Shown: positions 6,724 to 13,513 of the stretch, in pieces
How the letters are laid out: every line of letters begins with the position of its first letter
How positions within the stretch are numbered: the first letter of the stretch is position 1
NCBI GenBank assembly: GCA_903840375.1
Contig: CAIMFR010000029.1
Span: 1-17,193, forward strand
Direction of reading: 5' to 3'
DNA: 17,193 nucleotides
Source of the DNA: Candidatus Adlerbacteria bacterium
GTDB taxonomy: Bacteria; Patescibacteriota; Minisyncoccia; Phycocordibacterales; SBAW01
Notes under the pieces: generated by a model
Database searches by the model: none
What the model saw: the letters and a program-made list of their open reading frames with translations, nothing else
What the model was told of the DNA's origin: nothing
Translations under genes and position numbers: made by a program

Positions 6724-8739
6724 TTATTCCAAGTATATAGTCTTCCCTATTCGCTCCGGCGATTCCATCGTGATCAGATCATCCGATATGTCGGAGAGGA
6801 ATTGCGAAGGAATGGTCGCGTTTTTAGAACCGAAGACTGTGCGATATGAAGCATACGTGAGAAAAAGTCTTTTCTCCGCGCGAGTGATGGCGACGTAGCA
6901 GAGCCGCCGTTCCTCCTCGTTGTCGCGCGACGTGTCACCTTCGCGCTCGTAGGGGAACAGTCCTTCCTCCAGTCCGGTGATGAAAACGTAAGGAAACTCA
7001 AGGCCTTTTGCCGCATGGACAGTCATGAGGCGCACGGCGTTCGAGTCTTCTTTCAATTCGTCTTGATCGCTCTGTAAGGCTGCATTTTCGAGGAATGTGT
7101 CGAGCGCGGTCTCAGGAGACAGCTCGTCGTATCGCGATGCGAGCGATGTAAGTTCCTTCAAGTTATCAAGCCGTTCGACGCCGTCTATTTTATCTTCTCT
7201 GCAGTCGCGTTCCATGCCTGTCTCGACAATTACATGTCGAACCAACTCCGACGGTGTCGAATGTGTTGCCGCATCGCGGATGCGCGCGAATATCGCGTGC
7301 AGATTCAACACCTTGTCACGCGTCGCGCCATTCAGCTCATTTTCGCGCCCGGCGAGTATTTTGAGCAACGTAACTTTGCCGATACCGCGCGCCGGCACGT
7401 TTGCAATGCGAGCAAGGTCGGCCGAGCCGCCGCGAAGCGCCGCGCGTATGAATGACAGTGCGTCTTTTATATCCTTTCTTTCAAAAAAGCGCGTGCCGAG
7501 CACTTGATATGGAATGTCAGCAGTGAGCAAAGCCTCTTCTATCGCACGCGATTGGAAGTTGGCGCGATAGAGTACGGCAAAGTCGCTTGGTTTTGCGCCT
7601 TCGTCCGCACGCAGCTCCTTTATTCTCCGTGCGATGAATCCCGCTTCGTCCGTCTCGTCGAACGCCTGATAGATCGACACCTTCTCGCCTTCTATATTGT
7701 TAGTGAAGAGGTTTTTCTCCTGGCGACATTTGTTCTTTGAAATTACTTCATTTGCCGCCGCAAGAATATTTTTCGTAGAGCGGTAATTTTGTTCCAGCAG
7801 CACCATTTTACCGCCCGGGAACTTTTTATCGAACGACATCATGTTCGCGATCTCCGCCCCGCGCCAGCTGTAGATGCATTGGTCGAGGTCACCGACGCAG
7901 CAAATATTATTTTTCTCACCGACGAGCATTTCTGCCATCTTCGCTTGTATCTTGTTCGTGTCCTGATACTCGTCGATGTGGATGTGCGACCAGCGACGTT
8001 GGTACTGTCCGCGCACTTCGGCATTGTCGCGGAGGAGGTGCATCGCGCGGAGGAGTAGGTCGTCGAAGTCGAGCGCCCCGTCTTTGTGCAACGTCGCCTC
8101 GTACATGAGCCATGCCTGCGCGATGATACGTTCGCGTGGGTTGCTCGAACCGGCGACATTCTCGGCAAATTGACTCGCCGTCACCCCATTCCCCTTTTGT
8201 TTCGACGTCATACCAAGCGCCGCGCGCGGTTCGATATCTTCGACACTGAGATTTTTTAACGCATTTTTCATTTCGCGCATAGAGTCTGCGCGATCATAAA
8301 TGTTCGGCGTATGTTTGAAGCCGAGCTCTTTCGCATGCTCTTTAATAATAGAAAGGCCGAGCGAGTGGAAGGTTGAGACGAACGGCGGCGCCTCAAGGTC
8401 GAACTTTCTTGCCTCCGGCACATGTGTCGCATTGTGATTTGACTGCACGTACTGTTGGTTTTGCCGCACAGCGTAGCCGCTCTCGTTGAGAAGCTTCACT
8501 ACTCGCTCGCGCATCTCGCCTGCTGCTTTGTTGGTAAAGGTAATGGCAAGAATATTTTCAGGTGCAGTTCCGCGTCGTACTATCTCCAATATCCGGTGCG
8601 CAATGACCCTCGTCTTCCCTGCCCCGGCACCTGCGAGCACTAATAAAGGTCCGTCGGTCTGTAAAACCGCCTCGCGTTGAGCCTCATTCAACCCGTCCAA
8701 ATGTGAGCCTGTCTGTCCGCTGGTCTGTTCAGTCATCAT
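6724..8739 (-). CDS. UvrD/PcrA-family superfamily 1 ATP-dependent DNA helicase
   Basis: 671 residues. SF1A motifs appear in order: Q motif (LNEAQREAV, 17-25), Walker A AGAGAGKT (36-43), Ia AITFTNKAA, Ib STFHSLG, II HIDEYQD (254-260), III VGDLDQCIYSWRGA (282-295), IV EQNYRST, V VRLMTVHAAKGLEFP, and VI EERRLCYVAITRA. It should translocate 3'-5' on single-stranded DNA and unwind duplexes in nucleotide-excision and mismatch repair and in replication-fork maintenance. It is somewhat shorter than typical PcrA or UvrD; the C-terminus stops soon after motif VI and seems to lack the Tudor-like tail. Residues about 85-118 look like an insertion between Ia and Ib. Two ATGs (8739, 8736) lie in tandem, and the promoter spacing slightly favours the second. 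rsmA follows after 1 base. UvrD, PcrA and Rep cannot be told apart here. Confidence 0.95.
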   Translation of the reverse strand: MMTEQTSGQTGSHLDGLNEAQREAVLQTDGPLLVLAGAGAGKTRVIAHRILEIVRRGTAPENILAITFTNKAAGEMRERVVKLLNESGYAVRQNQQYVQSNHNATHVPEARKFDLEAPPFVSTFHSLGLSIIKEHAKELGFKHTPNIYDRADSMREMKNALKNLSVEDIEPRAALGMTSKQKGNGVTASQFAENVAGSSNPRERIIAQAWLMYEATLHKDGALDFDDLLLRAMHLLRDNAEVRGQYQRRWSHIHIDEYQDTNKIQAKMAEMLVGEKNNICCVGDLDQCIYSWRGAEIANMMSFDKKFPGGKMVLLEQNYRSTKNILAAANEVISKNKCRQEKNLFTNNIEGEKVSIYQAFDETDEAGFIARRIKELRADEGAKPSDFAVLYRANFQSRAIEEALLTADIPYQVLGTRFFERKDIKDALSFIRAALRGGSADLARIANVPARGIGKVTLLKILAGRENELNGATRDKVLNLHAIFARIRDAATHSTPSELVRHVIVETGMERDCREDKIDGVERLDNLKELTSLASRYDELSPETALDTFLENAALQSDQDELKEDSNAVRLMTVHAAKGLEFPYVFITGLEEGLFPYEREGDTSRDNEEERRLCYVAITRAEKRLFLTYASYRTVFGSKNATIPSQFLSDISDDLITMESPERIGKTIYLE

Positions 8740-8742
8740 TAC

Positions 8743-8771
8743 AATCTACCAGCACATGGGCGGTTTACCAA
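8743..8771 (-). promoter_or_regulatory. Promoter of the helicase-rsmA operon
   Basis: On the minus strand TTGGTA (8771-8766), a 17-base spacer and TAGATT (8748-8743) form a fair sigma70-like promoter. The hexamer ends 3 bases before the ATG at 8739 and 6 bases before the ATG at 8736. Transcription would therefore begin at about the second ATG, giving a leaderless message. Confidence 0.5.
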
Positions 8772-8792
8772 ACCCTCATTTTTGCGATTTTT

Positions 8793-8828
8793 GTCAATCG
8801 TTGACTCTCATTCTCACTCATATATAGT
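8793..8828 (+). promoter_or_regulatory. Strong sigma70-like promoter of the LysM-M23 gene, with inverted repeat at the -35
   Basis: TTGACT (8801-8806), a 16-base spacer and TATAGT (8823-8828) predict a start near 8834-8835, leaving a leader of about 150 bases. The -35 box is the right arm of an inverted repeat, GTCAA (8793-8797), TCG, TTGAC (8801-8805), which could be an operator. It is back to back with the helicase promoter 30 bases away, inside the 244-base gap between the two genes. Confidence 0.65.
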
Positions 8829-8833
8829 AGAAC

Positions 8834-8872
8834 ATGTACCGATCAGAACAGAGGGCGAAGTGGCTTCATTAA
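8834..8872 (+). CDS. Possible 12-codon leader peptide ahead of the LysM-M23 gene
   Basis: An ATG five bases after the TATAGT hexamer opens a mini-ORF, MYRSEQRAKWLH, that stops with TAA at 8870-8872 inside the first leader hairpin. Codons 2-4 contain the ACCGATC segment that pairs with 8941-8947, so a ribosome here would block that pairing. It may be chance: an ORF of this length is not significant by itself, and only its position makes it notable. Confidence 0.25.
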   Translation: MYRSEQRAKWLH

Positions 8873-8962
8873 GCCATATATCACCAATTAGGAAGCTATT
8901 CCAGAGGCAGGCATATTACCCAGCGAAGTTAGGAAAAGAAGATCGGTTTTTCTTTTTCTAAC
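8834..8962 (+). ncRNA. Candidate structured 5' leader (possible riboswitch, attenuator or thermosensor) of the LysM-M23 gene
   Basis: Several helices are visible. A hairpin pairs TGGCTT (8861-8866) with AAGCCA (8871-8876) over a CATT loop. A small hairpin pairs GGAA (8891-8894) with TTCC (8899-8902). A long hairpin pairs 8928-8940 with 8950-8962: 13 base pairs, one G-U, 9-base loop. ACCGATC (8838-8844) is complementary to GATCGGT (8941-8947), which is the loop of the long hairpin. The two pairings are therefore either a pseudoknot or mutually exclusive, and the second is followed at once by a U-rich run (8948-8957). I do not recognise a known riboswitch class. LysM-gene-associated RNA motifs have, as I recall, been reported in other bacterial groups, but I cannot align this to them. 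Confidence 0.45.
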
Positions 8963-8983
8963 GAGTGAAGGCGATACGCATTC

Positions 8984-10138
8984 ATGCATATAGAATCTAA
9001 ACTAAACCCAACTCCCACTGTTGAGCCGTCGCTCGGGGAGAAGGCAAAAAAACCGTTCGGTGTCGCGCTCGTGCTTGGAGTGGCTTTTTCCGCTTTGGTA
9101 CTGCCGCGCCAGGCATCGGCAAGTTTCTTCTCCGATGTTGCGTCATTTCTTCAGACGACCGCGCCGACCACTGAGGCAGCCTCCTCACCTTCCAACTCGC
9201 AGACCATGGCACTGTTGACTCCTGCGGTTAATATCAACCCAAATCCTTCCGTTGGTGGTGGCGATATCTCGCTGGTTGGAGGTTCGGCTCTCCTTCCTCA
9301 GGATGGCCCGTCCGGAACGGCGGCAGACATCGAGATGAAGCCGACCACTTCACAGATCAGTGTTTACACCGTGCGTCCCGGCGACACGCTGTCCGAGATC
9401 TCGAAAATGTTCGGTGTGTCGGTGAACACCATCGTTCTGGCAAATGATATAAAAGGCGGCGTCATACACCCGGGCGACTCGCTCATCATTTTGCCGATAA
9501 CAGGCTTACAGCACACGGTGATAAAGGGTGAAACGCTCGCAAGCCTCGCCAAAACATACAAGGCTGACGCGCACGAAATAGCGCAGTACAACGATTTAGC
9601 CGACGGCGCTTCGCTTTCGGTTGGCGACACTGTCATCATTCCGAACGGTGATACGGGGCCGGCTGTTTCGCAGATAGTTTCGTCCGGCACGTCTAAGACC
9701 AAGACGACAAAGATAACGAAATTCGTTCCCGCAAGATTGCGCGGCACCGGCGGGCCGGACATGGGTAGTTATTTTGCATGGCCTGTCGGTGGTGGCGCTA
9801 TTACGCAGAGCCTCCATGGGTTAAACGCAGTCGACATCGGAGCGGCGAAGGGCACGGATATTTATGCGGCAGCAGACGGTGTTGTCATCATTGCTCGCTT
9901 CAACGGCGCATGGAACGGCGGTTACGGCAACTACATCGTTATCCAGCATGACAATGGCACGCAGACGCTTTACGGACATGCGAGCAAGATACTCGTTTCA
10001 GCCGGTGACACCGTGTCGCAGGGCGATCTGATAGGAAAAGTCGGCTCGACCGGCGAATCCACTGGCCCGCATCTCCACTTCGAAGTCCGCGGCGCGAAAA
10101 ACCCATTCGGCGACCTACCGCTTGGTGCGACGGAGTAA
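8984..10138 (+). CDS. Secreted peptidoglycan hydrolase with two LysM domains and an M23 (LytM-type) metallopeptidase domain
   Basis: 384 residues. A hydrophobic segment (about 25-40) followed by ASA before Ser-Phe-Phe is a signal peptide or anchor. A Ser/Thr/Pro-rich linker leads to LysM 1 (about 127-171, YTVRPGDTLSEISKMFGV) and LysM 2 (about 176-221, HTVIKGETLASLAKTY), which bind glycan. A basic Lys/Thr linker follows, then the M23 domain (about 266-376). M23 signatures include NAVDIGAAKGTDIYAAADG, LYGHASKI (H332) and GPHLHFEV (H363, H365). D284 and H365 would be zinc ligands; the first His is H278, six residues before D284 instead of the usual four. The enzyme should cut peptide cross-links in the wall, or act as an amidase activator if inactive. 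A weak GAAGG lies 12 bases before the ATG. It is monocistronic with its own promoter and structured leader. Confidence 0.93.
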   Translation: MHIESKLNPTPTVEPSLGEKAKKPFGVALVLGVAFSALVLPRQASASFFSDVASFLQTTAPTTEAASSPSNSQTMALLTPAVNINPNPSVGGGDISLVGGSALLPQDGPSGTAADIEMKPTTSQISVYTVRPGDTLSEISKMFGVSVNTIVLANDIKGGVIHPGDSLIILPITGLQHTVIKGETLASLAKTYKADAHEIAQYNDLADGASLSVGDTVIIPNGDTGPAVSQIVSSGTSKTKTTKITKFVPARLRGTGGPDMGSYFAWPVGGGAITQSLHGLNAVDIGAAKGTDIYAAADGVVIIARFNGAWNGGYGNYIVIQHDNGTQTLYGHASKILVSAGDTVSQGDLIGKVGSTGESTGPHLHFEVRGAKNPFGDLPLGATE

Positions 10139-10159
10139 AAAAGACCCCCCGGTGGTTTT
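10137..10159. terminator. Weak, possibly bidirectional terminator between the LysM-M23 gene and tyrS
   Basis: An A-run (10137-10142), a C/G-rich centre and a T-run (10156-10159) sit directly after the LysM-M23 stop. On the minus strand a poor stem (ACC with GGT plus A-T pairs) is followed by six Ts, which suits termination of tyrS. The stem is short and imperfect. Confidence 0.35.
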
Positions 10160-10168
10160 GCAGAGTGC

Positions 10169-10192
10169 GTTAAAATATAGCTATATGTTAAC
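10169..10192. repeat. 24-bp near-perfect palindrome overlapping the tyrS stop
   Basis: The arms GTTAAAATATAG (10169-10180) and CTATATGTTAAC (10181-10192) match at 11 of 12 positions with no loop. The tyrS stop codon (10188-10190) lies in the right arm. Such an A/T-rich palindrome at a convergent gene end could act as an RNA 3'-end stabiliser or a protein site; there is no U-run directly next to it. Confidence 0.5.
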
Positions 10193-11459
10193 GATATACG
10201 AGAAGAATATCCCTCTTGCCCTTTCTTATTGTCGCAAAATCATTTTTGAGGTGATTAGCCGTGAGTAAAAACTTTTGGTCTTTAATTTTTTGGCCATTAA
10301 GTGAAACACCACCACTCTCTATTAGATTGCGCGCCTCTCTCTTGGAGGATGCTAAAGATCCCTTAATCAGCACATCTGTCAACTCCATTCCATCAGCATT
10401 CAATTCTTCATTTAGTTTAAGGCTTGGTGCTTCTGAAAGAAGCAGCGTCATCTCATCTTTAGTGATGCCCTGTGAATCACCTCCGAAAATTATGTGAGAC
10501 ACATTTTTGCACTTAACAGCCTCATCATGTCCATGAATAAGTGTGGTGACTTCAAAAGCCAATCGTGCCTGTGCCTCTCTAAGTTCAGGAGCGCTGACCG
10601 CTGATGCAGATAGGTTGTCTATATCCTCCTCCGATAGTGTGGTGAAAAAATGAAGATATGCTGGCACATTTTTATCATCAGTTTTCATCCAGAACTGATA
10701 AAACTTATAGGGTGTGGTTTTTTGTGCATCGAGCCATATCGCCCCATCTTCAGTTTTGCCGAACTTTTTTCCGGTGACAGAATTAACTAGTAGAGGAATG
10801 GTGATTCCGTGGACTTCAACTCCATCTTTTTTGCGAAGCAATTCAATACCAGCTGTGATGTTACCCCACTGGTCTGAGCCTCCTATTTGCAAATCACAGC
10901 CGTATTTGTGGTGTAGTATGTAAAAATCGAATGCCTGTAAAATCGAGTATGAAAATTCAGTGAAAGAAATAGAACCTTTTGGATCTTCAATTCGCCGACG
11001 AACTGACTCTTTGCGGATCATTTCATTAAGCGAAAAATATTTACCAATATCTCGCAGAAAACCCAGTACGGGTAACGGACCAAGCCAGTCTATGTTATTT
11101 ACGATTGTAAATTCAGAGGTTCCAAGAACCTTGCTTATCTGAACACTGACTGCTGCGGTGTTTGCCCCGACAGTCCCCTCTTCAAGAAGAACTCGCTCCT
11201 CGCTTTTACCAGACGGGTCGCCGATTGTTGCTGTCCCTCCTCCAATGAGGACTACAATTTTATGACCAAATGAAGAAAAATGTCGTAACATCATTAACGA
11301 CATGAGATGTCCAACATGAAGAGAATCAGCGGTTGGGTCGATTCCTAGATAGAGTGTGCGTGGCTGCTCGGTGATTACCTCCAAGGACTCTCCTGTGTGT
11401 TGAAAAACGAACCCTCTACGCACCAACAGCTCTGCAAGAGATTGGTTGTGTTGTGTCAT
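10188..11459 (-). CDS. tyrS: Tyrosyl-tRNA synthetase
   Basis: 423 residues, the usual bacterial TyrRS length. It charges tRNA-Tyr with tyrosine in two ATP-dependent steps. The class I HIGH box is HVGH (48-51) inside YLGIDPTADSLHVGHL. Tyrosine-site features include QIGGSDQWGNI (191-201), and the KMSKS-type loop is KFGKT (232-236), the form found in standard TyrS. An S4 RNA-binding domain closes the protein (about 360-423: LTDVLIKGSLASSKREARNLIESGG). The start at 11459 follows a TACATT hexamer by 7 bases. The gene is clearly A/T-richer than its neighbours: sampled 60-base rows give 38-45% GC, against 57-60% in comM and pnp. This hints at different ancestry or transfer. Confidence 0.97.
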   Translation of the reverse strand: MTQHNQSLAELLVRRGFVFQHTGESLEVITEQPRTLYLGIDPTADSLHVGHLMSLMMLRHFSSFGHKIVVLIGGGTATIGDPSGKSEERVLLEEGTVGANTAAVSVQISKVLGTSEFTIVNNIDWLGPLPVLGFLRDIGKYFSLNEMIRKESVRRRIEDPKGSISFTEFSYSILQAFDFYILHHKYGCDLQIGGSDQWGNITAGIELLRKKDGVEVHGITIPLLVNSVTGKKFGKTEDGAIWLDAQKTTPYKFYQFWMKTDDKNVPAYLHFFTTLSEEDIDNLSASAVSAPELREAQARLAFEVTTLIHGHDEAVKCKNVSHIIFGGDSQGITKDEMTLLLSEAPSLKLNEELNADGMELTDVLIKGSLASSKREARNLIESGGVSLNGQKIKDQKFLLTANHLKNDFATIRKGKRDILLVYR

Positions 11460-11466
11460 GTGGGTA

Positions 11467-11472
11467 AATGTA
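11467..11472 (-). promoter_or_regulatory. -10 hexamer of tyrS, leaderless spacing
   Basis: TACATT (11472-11467, minus) ends 7 bases before the tyrS ATG. The -35 candidate 17 bases upstream is the weak TTTATT (11495-11490), which overlaps the 3' side of the comM terminator. Transcription would start at or beside the ATG. Confidence 0.45.
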
Positions 11473-11486
11473 TCTTATCATGAGAT

Positions 11487-11518
11487 AAAAATAAAGGAGC
11501 GTTTTTTAGTCGCTCCTT
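11487..11518 (-). terminator. Intrinsic terminator of comM
   Basis: Read on the minus strand, AAGGAGCG (11518-11511), a 9-base A-rich loop and CGCTCCTT (11501-11494) form an 8-bp stem followed by TATTTTT. It starts 7 bases after the comM stop. On the plus strand there is no T-run after the stem, so it acts on comM only. Confidence 0.8.
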
Positions 11519-11524
11519 GAAGAC

Positions 11525-13126
11525 TTACATTTTCCTCTCCCGATACTGCAGTGCTTCGAGGATGTGTTGTTCGTTTATATCTTTTGCGCCTTCTATGTCG
11601 GCTATGGTGCGCGCTACTTTTATTACTCGGTGAAACGCTCTCGGTGAAAGATTTAAGCGCTGCCCCGCTTTTTCAAGGATGGCTCGCGCTTGTGCGGAAA
11701 GCGGTGCGAGATCTTCCAATTCTCTTGGCGAGAGGTCGCTGTTTAGTCTGTTTGCTGCGGTATTATTTTTCCTTTTGGCGGCCGAGGAATCGTTGCCTGG
11801 CTTTGCGAATCGTTCCTGTTGCATCTTTCGCGCACCTTCCACTTGTCGCCGTGCGACCGCGGTTTCCGTACCGGCAACTGTCTTTTTTCCAAGCTCACTC
11901 AGCTCCACCGGCCCCATCGTGACCCAGAGGTCGATGCGGTCGGCTATCGGGCCGGACATTTTTCGTCGATAACGCTCAAGTGCAGACGGTGCGCAGGTGC
12001 ATTCGATGTCCGGATGGCCGTAATTGCCGCAAGGGCAAGGGTTCATCGCGGCAACAAGCGTGAAGTGTGCCGGAAAAAGCGCAGTCCCCTTTGCACGCGC
12101 GACGGCGATGATCCTATCTTCAAGCGGCTGGCGCAACGTCTCGATGACACGTCGGTCGAATTCCGGAAACTCGTCCAAAAATAGTACACCACGATGTGCG
12201 AGCGTCACTTCGCCCGGGCGCGGGTTCGTTCCTCCTCCGACTATGGAAACATACGACGCGGTGTGATGCGGTGCGCGGAACGGTGGCACAGTGAGTAATT
12301 CTCCGCGCAGCGTACCGGCGACGGAATGGATCCCGTTAACTTCGAGCATTTCGTCAAAGGAAAGCGGCGGAAGAATGGATGCAAGTGCGCGAGCGAGCAT
12401 TGTCTTGCCTGTGCCCGGCGGGCCGGAGAGTCCGAGGTTGTGTCCGCCTGCTGCCGCAATAAGAGCGGCGCGTTTGGCATTTTCCTGCCCGCGAATATCT
12501 TCAAAGGCGAATTGCGTTTCTGTCGGCGATGATTCGAGGTGTGTCTGCGGCGCAGGAGTCATATGTGCAAGAGGCTCACTCCGTGCAGCTTCCTCGCGTT
12601 TCGACTTCTTTTCATTTAAATGGTCGACGACTTGCGACAAGTTGTCCGCGCCGTAAATGTCTATTCCTCCAACGAGTGCCGCCTCCTTTTCATTTTCTTT
12701 CGGCACAAAGACCGCCTTCTTCCCTGCCCTTTTCGCCTCGACGATAAGCGGCAAGACACCGCGCACCGGCCGCAATGTGCCGTCCAGCGCAAGTTCCCCG
12801 ATAAAAATATACGGTTCAGGATCGAAACGAATGTCGTCCGCCGCGAGTAGGTATGAAAGCGCGATCGGCAGGTCGAACATCGGCCCTTCCTTTTTCAGAT
12901 CGGCGGGTGCAAGTGAGATGACTATTTTCTGATTACGGCTTTTCGGGGATTCGAAGCCGCTGTGTTTGATAGCTGCCGCCACTCGGTCGCGTGACTCCTC
13001 GACCGCTTTGTCAGGCAGTCCAACCAGTGTGAATGCATGAAGTCCCCGCGAGAGATCTGTCTCTATTGAAACGATCTGCGGCGAAAGAAGCGATGTCTGT
13101 GCGCCGAATACCCGTGCGTATTGCAT
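11525..13126 (-). CDS. comM: YifB/ComM-family Mg-chelatase-like AAA+ ATPase
   Basis: 533 residues, slightly longer than the usual 500-510. The N-terminal ChlI-like/Lon-like domain (1-165) starts MQYARVFGAQTSLLSPQIVS and includes FTLVGLPDKAVEESRDRV and FDLPIALSYLLA. A charged linker follows (about 170-205). The AAA+ module has Walker A GPPGTGKT (235-242), Walker B VLFLDEF (314-320), a CPCGNYG segment with C376 and C378 nearby (possible zinc site), and the conserved RYRRKMSGPIADRIDL. The C-terminal Mg_chelatase_C domain ends with RAFHRVIKVARTIADIEG. In naturally transformable bacteria ComM is a hexameric branch-migration helicase that extends recombination of incoming DNA; that role here is inferred from the family. 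The start is supported by TTGAGT - 16 bases - TACAAT, ending 6 bases before the ATG. A clear terminator follows. Confidence 0.95.
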   Translation of the reverse strand: MQYARVFGAQTSLLSPQIVSIETDLSRGLHAFTLVGLPDKAVEESRDRVAAAIKHSGFESPKSRNQKIVISLAPADLKKEGPMFDLPIALSYLLAADDIRFDPEPYIFIGELALDGTLRPVRGVLPLIVEAKRAGKKAVFVPKENEKEAALVGGIDIYGADNLSQVVDHLNEKKSKREEAARSEPLAHMTPAPQTHLESSPTETQFAFEDIRGQENAKRAALIAAAGGHNLGLSGPPGTGKTMLARALASILPPLSFDEMLEVNGIHSVAGTLRGELLTVPPFRAPHHTASYVSIVGGGTNPRPGEVTLAHRGVLFLDEFPEFDRRVIETLRQPLEDRIIAVARAKGTALFPAHFTLVAAMNPCPCGNYGHPDIECTCAPSALERYRRKMSGPIADRIDLWVTMGPVELSELGKKTVAGTETAVARRQVEGARKMQQERFAKPGNDSSAAKRKNNTAANRLNSDLSPRELEDLAPLSAQARAILEKAGQRLNLSPRAFHRVIKVARTIADIEGAKDINEQHILEALQYRERKM

Positions 13127-13132
13127 CGGCGC

Positions 13133-13160
13133 ATTGTACAGGATAGAAATAAAAACTCAA
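13133..13160 (-). promoter_or_regulatory. Promoter of comM, leaderless spacing
   Basis: TTGAGT (13160-13155), a 16-base spacer and TACAAT (13138-13133) end 6 bases before the comM ATG at 13126, so the message should begin at the start codon. The promoter fills the 34-base gap after the small DksA-like gene. Confidence 0.6.
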
Positions 13161-13439
13161 TTATTCCGCCATTCCATTCCCCATCTTCTCAAGCGACTCA
13201 AGAATTGTTTTCCTTCGGGCTTCGAGTGCGGCTATTTCTTCTTCGTTTTCCTCGTACTCTTCCATGCGGTCGGCGAGTTCGTCCGGCTCTGTTGCTGTCG
13301 GGTCAGCACCGTTCACTTCCGTCTCCCAGTCATCTTTGCTGGACGGATTTTTCTTGCCCATACTCTCAAGTTGATCTTCAACAATTTTCAATTCCTCCTG
13401 CAATTCAAGCTTCGATTGTACGTTTTTATCAGTATCCAT
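13161..13439 (-). CDS. Small acidic coiled-coil protein resembling the N-terminal half of DksA/TraR proteins, zinc finger absent
   Basis: 92 residues, strongly acidic and helical. Helix 1 (about 8-28) leads to SMGKKNPSSKDDWE, then DELADRMEEYEENEEEIAALEARRKTILESLEKM. This order (helix, G-x-K-N-P..D-W, acidic turn, E-x-A-D-x-x-E-x-x-E-x-N helix) matches my memory of CPR TraR/DksA zinc-finger proteins. In those proteins the second helix continues into Asn-Gly-Thr-Tyr-Gly and a four-Cys finger. Here the protein stops at GNGMAE, exactly where the finger would begin. No Cys codons for a finger follow in the 34 bases before comM. DksA relatives act in the RNA polymerase secondary channel through the coiled-coil tip; whether this one does is unknown. 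TATTAT (13458-13453) lies 13 bases upstream of the ATG. Full-length natural form versus truncation cannot be settled here. Confidence 0.7.
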   Translation of the reverse strand: MDTDKNVQSKLELQEELKIVEDQLESMGKKNPSSKDDWETEVNGADPTATEPDELADRMEEYEENEEEIAALEARRKTILESLEKMGNGMAE

Positions 13440-13447
13440 AGTTTTGT

Positions 13448-13472
13448 AAAAAATAATAGAGGGCGTTTCCCT
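13448..13472 (-). terminator. Weak intrinsic terminator after the 463-aa gene
   Basis: Read on the minus strand, AGGG (13472-13469), a 5-base loop and CCCT (13463-13460) are followed by CTATTATTTTTT. The stem is only 4 bp, but the U-tract is good. The same T-rich stretch contains the TATTAT that may be the -10 of the next gene. Confidence 0.4.
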
Positions 13473-13513
13473 GTAGGCACATCATAACAAATCACGTTTC
13501 GTGTGCAAACTTT

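Noticed and set aside
8834..8962. Leader as a cyclic-di-AMP (ydaO) or cyclic-di-GMP riboswitch
   Set aside because: I could not find the conserved core segments of either class as I remember them; only the general idea of a regulated wall hydrolase agrees.
8984..10138. LysM-M23 gene as a phage endolysin
   Set aside because: No phage structural, holin or integrase genes are nearby; it has a signal peptide and housekeeping neighbours.
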